Positions 8,656 to 16,549 of a DNA stretch of 64,000 bases are shown piece by piece; position 1 is the stretch's first letter, and every line of letters starts with the position of its first letter. The stretch lies in assembly GCF_014222285.1 (NCBI RefSeq), contig NZ_JACKZS010000010.1, positions 1 through 64,000 on the forward strand. The letters run 5' to 3'. Under the pieces are notes generated by a model. The model was given only the letters and a program-made list of their open reading frames with translations, had not been told where the DNA came from and did no database searches. Made by a program: the position numbers and the translations under genes. Origin of the DNA: Nostoc sp. UCD121. GTDB lineage: Bacteria > Cyanobacteriota > Cyanobacteriia > Cyanobacteriales > Nostocaceae.

Positions 8656-9084
8656 GTGATGAAAAGTGAGCTGCATGTACCAAGTGACTTGAATTTTCTG
8701 AATATTGTCGAAAACTGGTTACTGGGATGTTTGAAAATTCAGTTAGGAGAATCTGTGGATTGGTCACGGCAATCAAGTCGTTTGAGACTGGCTTTGGTGG
8801 AAGCTTACTCAAATGCAGTCCGTCATGCCCACAAGGACAAACCAAATTTACCAATTTTACTGCGTTTAGAAGTGAAAGACCGGGATTTGGCCTTAGAAGT
8901 TTGGGACTACGGCGAAGGCTTTGATATGTCTAACTACTACGCACCCAACCCTCTGGAAAAACAAGAAGGTGGTTATGGTTGGCTGATTATGAATCGTCTG
9001 ATGGATAAAGTAGACTATGAGTTGCAGATTGATGGTGCAAACTGTCTCAAATTACAAGCTACTTTACCCGAATTAGTCAAATAG
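8656..9084 (+). CDS. RsbW-like anti-sigma factor / serine kinase
   Basis: 142 residues (GTG 8656, or 141 from ATG 8659; the GGAG at about 8642 fits either). GHKL ATPase signatures are complete: N-box ALVEAYSNAVRHAH, G1 VWDYGEGFD and G2 GGYGWLIMNRLMD. The short, single-domain form is that of RsbW/SpoIIAB-type switch kinases, which bind a sigma factor or other target and phosphorylate a STAS antagonist. It is translationally coupled to the upstream REC-GAF-PP2C gene, which encodes the opposing phosphatase, so the two probably form one partner switch. The target, a sigma factor or another protein, is not shown here. Confidence 0.88.
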   Translation: MMKSELHVPSDLNFLNIVENWLLGCLKIQLGESVDWSRQSSRLRLALVEAYSNAVRHAHKDKPNLPILLRLEVKDRDLALEVWDYGEGFDMSNYYAPNPLEKQEGGYGWLIMNRLMDKVDYELQIDGANCLKLQATLPELVK

Positions 9085-9168
9085 ACAAAAGTTATTTATA
9101 GGAATTTTTGATGCCTAGATTTTGTTTTGGGTAATATCAAACATTTCCTCAACAATTATACTTATTTA

Positions 9169-9600
9169 CTACTTTTCACGGCGTAAAGAAAGTAACTCTT
9201 GGGGAGAAGCTAAAAGTTTGATTCTAGTATAGAAAATTTGCCGTTTTTGGTTGAGGATAAATAGCCACAAGACATTCACACTACACCAGGAAGTTTGGGC
9301 TTTGCCTGCTACCTGAATTTGTATCTCACCGGTTTCTAAAGTCTCGGCGATTGCCGTGTTGGGGTAAGCTTTAACGTTTTGGCCTTCTTGTTTTAAGTAG
9401 GCTGCGATCGCATCTGTCCCCACAATATCAGATTCAAAGGGTGGACGCATCACACCATCTACCGCAAATAAGGCAGCAGTTGCCTCAAATTCTCCGGCAT
9501 TTAAGGTTTGAAAATAACGCAGTACGCTTGTTTCTGTAATTCCCTCAATCTGGAATTCTTCTTTCAACTGTGCTGGGGATATAAATTCAGCAGAAGTCAT
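9169..9600 (-). CDS. CTDH, homologue of the OCP C-terminal domain (carotenoid carrier)
   Basis: 143 residues, a single NTF2-fold domain. The sequence follows the C-terminal domain of the orange carotenoid protein closely: TSVLRYFQTLNAGEFEATAA, LFAVDGVMRPPF, IVGTDAIAAYL, IQVAGKAQTSW and the ending LLASPQELLSL. There is no N-terminal carotenoid-binding helical domain, so this is a stand-alone CTDH. Such proteins bind a keto-carotenoid as a dimer and hand it to helical carotenoid proteins (HCPs). Cys106, just after TSW, matches the position of the cysteine known to link CTDH dimers in Anabaena. An HCP gene lies about 2.6 kb to the right on the opposite strand. The likely role is carotenoid delivery and singlet-oxygen protection in the cytosol or near the thylakoid. 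Confidence 0.88.
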   Translation of the reverse strand: MTSAEFISPAQLKEEFQIEGITETSVLRYFQTLNAGEFEATAALFAVDGVMRPPFESDIVGTDAIAAYLKQEGQNVKAYPNTAIAETLETGEIQIQVAGKAQTSWCSVNVLWLFILNQKRQIFYTRIKLLASPQELLSLRREK

Positions 9601-9929
9601 AAAATTCTCTGTATTATGCTAACTGAATATTCATTTCAATACAAAAATCGCTCAAAAGAAAGCTGCTTTTGAGATAGATTGCTACATATTGCTAAATCTT
9701 CCTCACGATGGAAGTTAAGATGTTGCAATGGAATGTCTCTACATTGGTGTTGCAAAAATTGAAGAAGGCAGGAGGCAGAGGGCAGGAGGTAGGAGGAATA
9801 CTACCCTCTTGCCTTCTGCCTTTCTCGATAAAATTGATACATAGGGAAGGTAACAAATATTCATTAAAGGTATTGACTAGGTAATGTATAATTTATTTGC
9901 CTTTATTTAGGCAAAATCCAAATAAAAAA
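9601..9929. other. Intergenic region with G-rich repeats
   Basis: 329 bases between divergent genes. About 9765-9826 holds degenerate GGCAGGAG/GGCAGAGG units followed by their approximate complement (CTTGCCTTCTGCCTTT), giving a hairpin-forming repeat. No ORF was seen. Confidence 0.5.
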
Positions 9930-11513
9930 ATGAGTCAGTATTCTGTAACAAGCAGTAGTGTGGTGAAAGAAAAAGCCAGCGAGTTGGGCTTTCACAAAGT
10001 TGGAATTGCTGCTGTAGATAGCATAGATGCCACAGAAGCGCAGAGGTTACAAGCATGGATTGAACTGGGTTATCACGCCGATATGGAATGGATGGCTAAC
10101 CCAAAACGTCAAGATATCCGCTTAGTGATGCCAGAAGCGCGATCGCTAGTGTGTGTGGCGCTAAATTACTACACCCCACATCAACGTCCAGAAGGCGAGG
10201 AATATGCCAAAATTTCCCGTTATGGTTGGGGAAGAGATTATCATAAGGTGATGCATAAAAAACTCAAGCAGCTATCTACATGGCTAGAATCACTAGATGA
10301 AAGTGTAAGAGTTCGTTATTATGCAGACACGGGCCCAGTACAAGATAAAGTATTGGCTCAACTTGCCGGAATTGGTTGGATTGCCAAGAATGGTAATGTG
10401 ATTACACGAGAATATGGCTCTTGGGTATTTTTGGGAGAAGTGTTGACCAATTTGGAGCTAGAGAGCGATCGCCCGCATACAGAACACTGCGGTAGCTGTA
10501 CTCGTTGTCTTCAGGCTTGTCCTACAGGTGCAATTACTCAGCCTTTTGTTGTGGATGCTAATCGCTGCATCGCTTATCATACAATTGAAAATCGGGACGA
10601 AAAACTGCCACAGACACTCACACCCCATTTGCAAGGCTGGGTTGCTGGTTGTGATATTTGCCAAGATGTTTGTCCTTGGAATCAACGTTTTGCCAGCACA
10701 ACTGATATTCCAGAGTTTCAGCCTTATCCTGGGAATATTGCTCCCAAACTGCTAGAATTAGCCCAAATCTCAAACCAGGAGTGGGATAAACGATTTCCAG
10801 CATCTGCCTTGCGGCGGATTAAGCCAGAAATGTTACGACGCAACGCCCTAGCTAATCTTGACGCATCCAGGCAAATAATGACCCCGAAAGTAATTATTTT
10901 TGATTTTGATGGCACAATTGCTGATACAGTAGATGCCCTTGTAAGTATTGCTAATCGTCTAGCTGTAGACTTTGGTTATAGACACATCAGCCCAGAGCAA
11001 TTAGGTTTCCTTAAAAACTTAACATCTAGGGAAATTATTAAGTATTCAGGAGTTTCTCTATTTAAAATACCTTTTTTAGTTAAAAAAGTTAAAGGAGAAT
11101 TAAAAGACAAAATTCCTGAATTAAAACCAATTCCTGGAATTAAAGAAGCATTAATAGAACTGCAAAATCAAGGATATAAACTGGGTATTATCACTTCTAA
11201 TTCTAAAGATAACGTTACCCAATTTCTCACAATTAATAATTTAAATCACCTGTTTGATTTCATCTACTCAGGAATTACAATTTTTGGCAAAACAACCATA
11301 ATCAATAATGTATTGAGGCAAAAGCAACTCAAACCTCAAGAAGTTATTTATGTTGGAGATGAAACCAGAGATATAGAAGCATCAAAGAAAGCAAATATCC
11401 AAGTAATTGCAGTAGCTTGGGGCTTTAACTCATCGGAAGTACTAGCTAAACAAAATCCAGATTATTTGATTCAGCATCCTAGCGAACTGCTAGAAGTGAT
11501 GAATGGTTATTAA
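9930..11513 (+). CDS. queG: Fusion of epoxyqueuosine reductase QueG with a HAD phosphatase
   Basis: 527 residues from ATG 9930. An in-frame TTG at 9897 is the only earlier start and is unlikely. Residues 1-316 are a full-length QueG, the B12- and Fe-S-dependent enzyme that makes queuosine in tRNA. They show YADTGPVQDKVLA, AGIGWIAKNGNVI and the two 4Fe-4S sets CGSCTRCLQACPTGAI and CDICQDVCPWN. Residues 317-527 are a complete HAD-IA phosphatase: FDFDGTIADT (nucleophile Asp), IITSNS, a Lys in FGKTT and VGDETRDIEAS. The junction is MTPKV, a typical HAD start (ATG at 10878). In another frame the junction reads AAATAATG, a classic stop-start overlap, so a 1-base indel could have fused two coupled genes. 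HAD substrate unknown (phosphoglycolate-like family). Confidence 0.88.
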   Translation: MSQYSVTSSSVVKEKASELGFHKVGIAAVDSIDATEAQRLQAWIELGYHADMEWMANPKRQDIRLVMPEARSLVCVALNYYTPHQRPEGEEYAKISRYGWGRDYHKVMHKKLKQLSTWLESLDESVRVRYYADTGPVQDKVLAQLAGIGWIAKNGNVITREYGSWVFLGEVLTNLELESDRPHTEHCGSCTRCLQACPTGAITQPFVVDANRCIAYHTIENRDEKLPQTLTPHLQGWVAGCDICQDVCPWNQRFASTTDIPEFQPYPGNIAPKLLELAQISNQEWDKRFPASALRRIKPEMLRRNALANLDASRQIMTPKVIIFDFDGTIADTVDALVSIANRLAVDFGYRHISPEQLGFLKNLTSREIIKYSGVSLFKIPFLVKKVKGELKDKIPELKPIPGIKEALIELQNQGYKLGIITSNSKDNVTQFLTINNLNHLFDFIYSGITIFGKTTIINNVLRQKQLKPQEVIYVGDETRDIEASKKANIQVIAVAWGFNSSEVLAKQNPDYLIQHPSELLEVMNGY

Positions 11514-11515
11514 TT

Positions 11516-11607
11516 ATATATCTCCCTAAGTTAAATATGCGTTATCAATAACCATTGTAGAGACATAGCGATGCTACGTCTCTACGTTCTTTTTCACCAG
11601 ATATCTA
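11516..11607 (-). mobile_element. MITE-like element, family A copy 1
   Basis: A stretch of about 92 bases that matches the reverse complement of 51832-51923 along its length. Shared blocks include TTAAATATGCGTTA, TTGTAGAGAC, ATGCTACGT and TTCTTTTTC. The core is a perfect or near-perfect hairpin (11557-11569 with 11573-11585). The end repeats are eroded here compared with the other copy. Confidence 0.65.
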
Positions 11608-11626
11608 AATATTGGATTAGGGAAAA

Positions 11627-12001
11627 TTACTTTTTCGGTTGACCTTTTTCCAAAGCTTTTTGTAATAGTTCATCACTGACATTAGTTACACCTTCAGTTC
11701 TAGAATTCCCAACTTCCTTGGCTAACTCTGCATAATCGTCAGGATTGCCTGTTGACTGCGCTTCAATTTTTGTTTCTTCTGGCTTAGATATTTGATATTG
11801 AGGTGCTGTGGCTGCTTCGGCTGCTGCTGCACCTTCACCAGTGCGGTCAACTTCACTCACACTAAATTGTTGTGCCGCTGCATAATCAGCATCAAAATCA
11901 ACTTTTGGCGCTTTTTCTTCACCACTAGCGATATTTTCGGCAGCTAATTGAGCATCATGGGTGGGAGCTTCATTAACATTGGGCTTTACTTCATCAGACA
12001 T
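11627..12001 (-). CDS. Small acidic hypothetical protein, Ala/Glu-rich
   Basis: 124 residues from the ATG at 11999-12001, which has AAGGAT about 8 bases upstream. The frame is open 24 codons further but without a good ribosome site. The sequence (MSDEVKPNVNEAPTHDAQLA... ending KALEKGQPKK) is low in hydrophobics, rich in Ala, Glu, Asp and Lys, and looks largely disordered. No domain is recognised. It lies between the QueG-HAD gene (convergent) and the HCP gene (divergent). The good start site and clean coding pattern support a real gene, but no function can be given. Confidence 0.65.
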   Translation of the reverse strand: MSDEVKPNVNEAPTHDAQLAAENIASGEEKAPKVDFDADYAAAQQFSVSEVDRTGEGAAAAEAATAPQYQISKPEETKIEAQSTGNPDDYAELAKEVGNSRTEGVTNVSDELLQKALEKGQPKK

Positions 12002-12223
12002 AATTAAAATCCTTAAGTTAAATTTTTTATTGCTTACTTGAAAAAGCATAGCAAGGTAATTAGTTATTTTCATGCTCCCTGGGGAGAGACTTTACGTCTA
12101 TTAAAAGATAGATTAAAGCTGCAATTTACAATTAACATAACTCTTTCTCTCGATAGTAGAAACTGATGCTCAAACTTTGGTAAGCCTTAGTTTGTGCTGT
12201 AAAATTTCTTTGGAAATAAAATT

Positions 12224-12754
12224 ATGACTGCAAGTTACGATAAAACTATTTCTCAAGCCCAGAGCAATGAAACTCAAAAATTGGTAGATACGTTTAACAA
12301 TTTAGATACCGATGCAAAACTAGCTTGGTTCTATTTGGTTTATAAAAAAATGGGTGATTCTATCACACCAGCTGTTCCTGCTGCTGCTGAACCAGAATTA
12401 TCACCACTTCTGCTAGGAGACTTTTTTGAATTATCAGATGAGCAACAACTAGATATTATGCGGGATATTGTTAACCGCAAAGATACAGAATATTCCCGTG
12501 CTTATGGAGCGATAAAAGAAAACAACCAGCTGTTAGTTTGGTATGCTTGGGCGGTAGCTATGGGGAATCAAGTAGTTGACTTACCAGGTAGCTACGAGCC
12601 AAGTAAGGCAATTAACGATCTGGTTTCCCAGATTGAAAAACTAGATTTTGACGAGCAAATTTCGGTGTTTCGGACAATAGCTGGTGAAGTGGGTTACACC
12701 GATGTTAAGCCGATCGCAACGCAAGCAGAAACTGGAAAAACGTCGAGTTTGTAA
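12224..12754 (+). CDS. Helical carotenoid protein (HCP), OCP N-terminal domain homologue
   Basis: 176 residues, one all-helical carotenoid-binding domain. Sequence landmarks shared with the OCP N-terminal domain are LAWFYLVYKKMGDSITPA (about 33-50), PLLLGDFFELSDEQQLDIMR (about 62-81), YSRAYG (91-96) and NQLLVWYAWA (102-111). Aromatic residues W35, Y37, Y40 and W107 lie where OCP lines its carotenoid tunnel. The protein ends soon after VGYTDVKPIA, so the linker and C-terminal domain of OCP are absent. HCPs take a keto-carotenoid from CTDH and quench singlet oxygen, and some also quench phycobilisomes. A CTDH gene lies 2.6 kb to the left. Which HCP clade this is cannot be told without alignment. 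Confidence 0.9.
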   Translation: MTASYDKTISQAQSNETQKLVDTFNNLDTDAKLAWFYLVYKKMGDSITPAVPAAAEPELSPLLLGDFFELSDEQQLDIMRDIVNRKDTEYSRAYGAIKENNQLLVWYAWAVAMGNQVVDLPGSYEPSKAINDLVSQIEKLDFDEQISVFRTIAGEVGYTDVKPIATQAETGKTSSL

Positions 12755-12790
12755 TCGGGCCTGGCGGCTAGAAGTCTCGGCTATACTAAC

Positions 12791-12863
12791 AAAGTCCGCT
12801 TCCTCCTACGCTGTGCCAAGCTTTTCATTGGACAGCCTCTCTTAGAGAAGGAAAGCGGACTTT
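12791..12863. terminator. Large inverted repeat between convergent genes
   Basis: AAAGTCCGCTTCC at 12791-12803 pairs with GGAAAGCGGACTTT at 12850-12863. It lies between the end of the HCP gene and the end of the leftward ABC ATPase gene, and could serve as a bidirectional terminator. Confidence 0.5.
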
Positions 12864-12869
12864 AATAAC

Positions 12870-13634
12870 TTATAAGACAGCCAACTGGCTCAAGTCAGAT
12901 GGAGTTAGATTAGAGTGTACCACTTGACCATCGCGGAACCAAACGATGCGCTGGGTTTGACGGGCAACTTCTGGCTCATGTGTTACCATGACAACGGTGA
13001 TTCCACTAGCATTGAGTTCGCTAAAGATATCTAAGACTTCTTGGGTTGTGCGCGAATCAAGTGCGCCTGTGGGTTCATCGGCTAGGAGTACTACAGGACG
13101 ATTGACAATGGCTCGTGCGATCGCTACTCTTTGTTGTTGTCCACCAGATAATTGAGTTGGTTTGTTGTTGAGACGATTTGCTAAACCAACTCGTGTCAAT
13201 GCAACTATTGCGCGATCGCTCCTTTCTTTTGGATTCACACCAGCATAAAGCATTGGCAGCATCACATTTTCTAATGCTGTTAGTTGGGGCAATAGGTGGA
13301 ATTGTTGAAACACAAACCCCAGTTTTTTATTACGGATGTGCGCCAATGAGCGATCGTCCATTTGGGCTACATCAAGATTATCTAAGTAATAATGTCCGGT
13401 TGTCGGACGGTCTAAACACCCGATAATATTCATGGCTGTGGATTTACCAGAACCGGAAGGGCCCATGATTGCACAATATTCGCCCTGTTCCACAATTAAG
13501 TTGACATCATTCAGCGCTTGTACCTCTGTTTCGCCACTACCATAAATCTTGAAAATGTTTTCTAGTCGAATGATTGCTGGTTTCGGTAGAGGATTAGGAA
13601 CCAGGGAATCGTTAATTGAAATAGTGTTTGTCAT
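12870..13634 (-). CDS. MacB/LolD-type ABC transporter ATPase
   Basis: 254 residues. All ABC motifs are present: Walker [12 protein letters not shown]-loop [17 protein letters not shown], signature [14 protein letters not shown], Walker [14 protein letters not shown] and switch His in [10 protein letters not shown]. The subtype ([35 protein letters not shown]) is that of MacB, LolD and heterocyst DevA ATPases, which drive mechanotransmission-type export of lipids, lipoproteins or peptides together with a DevC/MacB-like permease and often a DevB-like adaptor. Neither partner is adjacent, so the gene is an orphan here. An N-terminal 20-residue extension precedes the core. Confidence 0.88.
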   Translation of the reverse strand: MTNTISINDSLVPNPLPKPAIIRLENIFKIYGSGETEVQALNDVNLIVEQGEYCAIMGPSGSGKSTAMNIIGCLDRPTTGHYYLDNLDVAQMDDRSLAHIRNKKLGFVFQQFHLLPQLTALENVMLPMLYAGVNPKERSDRAIVALTRVGLANRLNNKPTQLSGGQQQRVAIARAIVNRPVVLLADEPTGALDSRTTQEVLDIFSELNASGITVVMVTHEPEVARQTQRIVWFRDGQVVHSNLTPSDLSQLAVL

Positions 13635-13815
13635 AAAGATTATAGGTAATCTTGGGCTGGTAAGTTACTTTTTTGCCAGTTGTAACTATAGTAACCATCC
13701 TCACAAGGTAAATTGTCGGGAAAGAATTAGCGATCGCTAATTCCTGTTGATAAGTAAGTTGGCACAATAAAATCAAACTATGTAAACAAAAAGGAAATAG
13801 GCTAAAACCCTTTGA

Positions 13816-15084
13816 CTAATAACTTTTGCCAAATCCTTTAGAAACTGAGCGCTTTTTGAAACTCTCAGAATTTTTACCAGCAAACATCCATTGCAAATGC
13901 TGTGGTAACAGTTTGGCTAAATCATAACGCTTTAAAATTGTCTCTCTCGCATTGACACGAATTTTTTTCATCTCTTGAGGATGATTCAGCGCCTCTTCAA
14001 CCCGATTAGCAATATCCTGGGGAGAAAAGAAATCTACCAACAATCCATTTACCCCATCCTGGATGACCTCCAATACTGGCGGAGTCTTAGAAGCTATTAG
14101 TAAACATCCTGCTGCCATTACTTCTAACATTGACCAGGATAAAACAAAAGGACGGGTTAAATAAATATGAGCAGAAGAAGCTTGTAAAACTTGAAGATAC
14201 TCATTGTAAGGTAGCCTATCTGTAAAGTGCAGCCTTGATAAATCTAAAGATGATTTTAATTTTTCTAGCATTAATTGTTTATAAGTCTGACCATCGGGAA
14301 GATTCTTTCCATAAGCCACCCTATCCTCTCCCACAACTACTACATGACAGTTAGGTCTTCGCTGTTGAATTAGTGCCACCGTTTCTATAAACTGTGGAAA
14401 TCCTCTATAAGGTTCCATTCCCCGTCCCACATAAGTTACCAACTCTTCGACATAGGAAAGGTCAAGATTTATTCTTGGTAAAACTAACTTTGCGTCTGGC
14501 TTAGGGACAAAATAATTGGTATCAATACCATCATGAAGTACAGTGATTTTGCTATGATATTCTTTGGGAAACTGGTGACGCTGCCAATTAGTGGGAGAAA
14601 GGCCGCGATCGCAGCTATATAAATCAGTCAAAATTGGCGCATTTTTTACGCGGATACGGCATTCGTCATCAGCATTTAGTAGTTCATTAGGATCAAAATC
14701 TGCATCCGAACCGTGAGCGTGATAAAACCACTCGAAATAACACAATAATTCTGCTTTGGGAAAAACATCTTTCATAAATAAAGTCGGGCCCCAACCAGAA
14801 TGACCATAGACTATATCTGGAACGAAACCCTCGGCTTTTAATTTTTCGGACACGCGATAGACAGCCTGCGCGGTGAGAACAGCATTTTCTAGGTTGCGAA
14901 CATAATGGTGGGTTTGGGGAGCAGCTTCCCGAGAAGGAGTGTAAATAGCTTTAAAAACGCCAGGTATTTCACCTTCACGACGATTTGTTCCAAAGACGAC
15001 TTGGCAATTAGGATCTTTACCTAAAACTGTCGCTAGGTTGCGAAATTGTGAGGGAAAATTGGGATGTAAAAATAAAACTTTCAT
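13816..15084 (-). CDS. Group 1 (GT4-like) glycosyltransferase
   Basis: 422 residues, two Rossmann-like lobes. The N-terminal lobe starts MKVLFLHPNFPSQFRNLA. The C-terminal lobe carries LHDGIDTNYF, VTYVGRGMEPYRGFPQFIE, VVVVGEDRVAYG and the E-x7-E-type motif around SMLEVMAAGCLLIASKTPPV. The family transfers sugars from nucleotide donors to surface polysaccharides or glycolipids. The substrate cannot be read from sequence. It is a single leftward gene with AT-rich flanks and no sugar-biosynthesis neighbour. Confidence 0.88.
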   Translation of the reverse strand: MKVLFLHPNFPSQFRNLATVLGKDPNCQVVFGTNRREGEIPGVFKAIYTPSREAAPQTHHYVRNLENAVLTAQAVYRVSEKLKAEGFVPDIVYGHSGWGPTLFMKDVFPKAELLCYFEWFYHAHGSDADFDPNELLNADDECRIRVKNAPILTDLYSCDRGLSPTNWQRHQFPKEYHSKITVLHDGIDTNYFVPKPDAKLVLPRINLDLSYVEELVTYVGRGMEPYRGFPQFIETVALIQQRRPNCHVVVVGEDRVAYGKNLPDGQTYKQLMLEKLKSSLDLSRLHFTDRLPYNEYLQVLQASSAHIYLTRPFVLSWSMLEVMAAGCLLIASKTPPVLEVIQDGVNGLLVDFFSPQDIANRVEEALNHPQEMKKIRVNARETILKRYDLAKLLPQHLQWMFAGKNSESFKKRSVSKGFGKSY

Positions 15085-15229
15085 TGGAATAATCTTGATT
15101 AAATTATTGCCAGATAAAATAAATTAAGACAAACTATTTCAGATTATAAGATTATTTCTCACAATTTTTAGCAAGTAAATTTAGGTAAATGGTAGCCTGA
15201 AAATGCGAAAATAATCGCAAATTCATGTT

Positions 15230-15976
15230 ATGACAATGAAATTTATTGGCATTGATTTAGGCTGGCGATCGCAACCAAGTGGACTATGCTGTTTAGAATG
15301 GATAGATGGACAACTGCAACTACTCGATCTAGACCGTAAAGAAGCCATTGCAGACATCCTCACCTGGATTGATCGTAGCGTCCAACCAGACGAACCAGCG
15401 ATCATCGCCGTAGATGCACCTACCCTCATACCCAACGCTACCGGAAGCCGCCTCCCTGACAAACTCAGCCACAAATACTTTGGTAAATATCATGCAGGCT
15501 GCTACCCAGCTAATCAAAACCTACCCTTCAGCGATCGCACCATCAACTTTGGCTTAGAATTAGAATCACGTGGTTTTGCCCACGCACCCACCATAGAACC
15601 GCAAAAACTGAGCAGATATCAAATAGAAGTCTTTCCCCACCCAGCAATCGTTAACTTATTCAACTTAGAACGCATCCTCAAATACAAAAAAGGACGACTC
15701 ATTGAGCGTCGCCTAGAACTAATCAAACTCCAAAATTATCTTCTCGACATCCTCCCCTCTCTTTCTCCTCCTCTGCGTTCTCTGCGCCTCTGCGGTTTAT
15801 TTCCTCTTGAAATCCCCACCACAGGCGCAGCCCTCAAAGCAACCGAAGATAAACTAGATAGCTTAATTTGCGCTTATGTTGCTGCATACTGGTGGTATTG
15901 GGGAGAACAACGTAATTTGGTATTAGGCGATCGCACCACTGGCTACATTATCATTCCCCAGAGAATATTATCCTAA
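15230..15976 (+). CDS. DUF429 protein (RNase H-like fold), carries an in-frame repeat
   Basis: 248 residues (ATG 15230; a second ATG lies two codons on). FIGIDLGWRS at the N-terminus, IIAVDAPT (about 59-66), YQIEVFPHPA and TEDKLDSLICAYVAA are the conserved acidic motifs of DUF429, predicted RNase H-like nucleases of unknown substrate. Around residues 178-191 the protein reads LSPPLRSLRLCGLF. This is the translation of a Nostoc dispersed repeat (15761-15799, CTCTGCG-type units) inserted without breaking the frame, before the conserved C-terminal motif. Upstream is a divergent glycosyltransferase; downstream, 37 bases away, is a DUF29 gene on the same strand that may be co-transcribed. Confidence 0.82.
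   Translation: MTMKFIGIDLGWRSQPSGLCCLEWIDGQLQLLDLDRKEAIADILTWIDRSVQPDEPAIIAVDAPTLIPNATGSRLPDKLSHKYFGKYHAGCYPANQNLPFSDRTINFGLELESRGFAHAPTIEPQKLSRYQIEVFPHPAIVNLFNLERILKYKKGRLIERRLELIKLQNYLLDILPSLSPPLRSLRLCGLFPLEIPTTGAALKATEDKLDSLICAYVAAYWWYWGEQRNLVLGDRTTGYIIIPQRILS
15761..15799. repeat. Dispersed CTCTGCG-type repeat inside a coding region
   Basis: CTCCTCTGCG, TTCTCTGCG and CCTCTGCGG units in a row within the DUF429 gene. Related wording is seen at 33907-33930 (CTCCCTGCGTCTTTGCAG) and 44030-44044. Confidence 0.6.
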
Positions 15977-16013
15977 AATTGTAATATCCTAAGATTTAAG
16001 TCGAGGAAGTTTT

Positions 16014-16481
16014 ATGCAAGGAGTTAGTTCTAATTTGAGTTTGAAACAACTTTATGAAATTGACGAGCATCTCTGGCTAGAGGAAACAATCAAACTCTTG
16101 AAAGCTAACCATTTAGAAGAATTAGACTTAGAAAATTTAATTGAGGAGCTAGAAAATTTGGGTCGTAGAGACAAAGCCAAGGTTGCTAGTTTATTAGAAC
16201 AAATTATTAGACATCTTTTACTACTGCAATATTGGACAGAAGAATATCAATATAATTCTGGACATTGGAAAGCAGAAATTAGAGGTTTCAGGAATCAATT
16301 AAAACGTCAGTTAACAACGAATTTATATCAATTTTTAGAAAAAGAATTAGCATCAATTTATAATGATGCTTTAGGATATGTAACTGATAAAACTGAAGGC
16401 AAACTCGATAACTTACCTCAATATTCTACCTATACCTTAGAACAGCTACTAGATATTAATTACTTACCTGAAAACTTGTAA
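16014..16481 (+). CDS. DUF29 family protein
   Basis: 155 residues, starting 9 bases after a strong GAGGAAG site. The layout LYEIDEHLWLEETIKLLKAN, LDLENLIEELENLGRRDKAK, LLEQIIRHLLLLQYW and the alternating charged and leucine helices match DUF29, a very common family in Nostoc-type genomes with unknown function. The protein is all-helical and probably cytoplasmic. It follows the DUF429 gene on the same strand, and a hairpin just after it (16491-16514) probably ends the transcript. Copies of DUF29 are often multiple and mobile-looking in these genomes, but nothing here shows recent transfer. Confidence 0.85.
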   Translation: MQGVSSNLSLKQLYEIDEHLWLEETIKLLKANHLEELDLENLIEELENLGRRDKAKVASLLEQIIRHLLLLQYWTEEYQYNSGHWKAEIRGFRNQLKRQLTTNLYQFLEKELASIYNDALGYVTDKTEGKLDNLPQYSTYTLEQLLDINYLPENL

Positions 16482-16490
16482 TATAAAAGA

Positions 16491-16514
16491 CGTTGCTAAA
16501 TTAAGTTAGCAACG
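16491..16514. terminator. Hairpin between convergent DUF29 and glgP
   Basis: Perfect 9-bp stem CGTTGCTAA/TTAGCAACG with a 6-base loop, 10 bases after the DUF29 stop and 35 bases from the glgP stop on the other strand. It is followed by CCTATTCTT on the + strand. Confidence 0.65.
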
Positions 16515-16549
16515 CCTATTCTTGAGTATTTAATAACTACTGAGAACTC

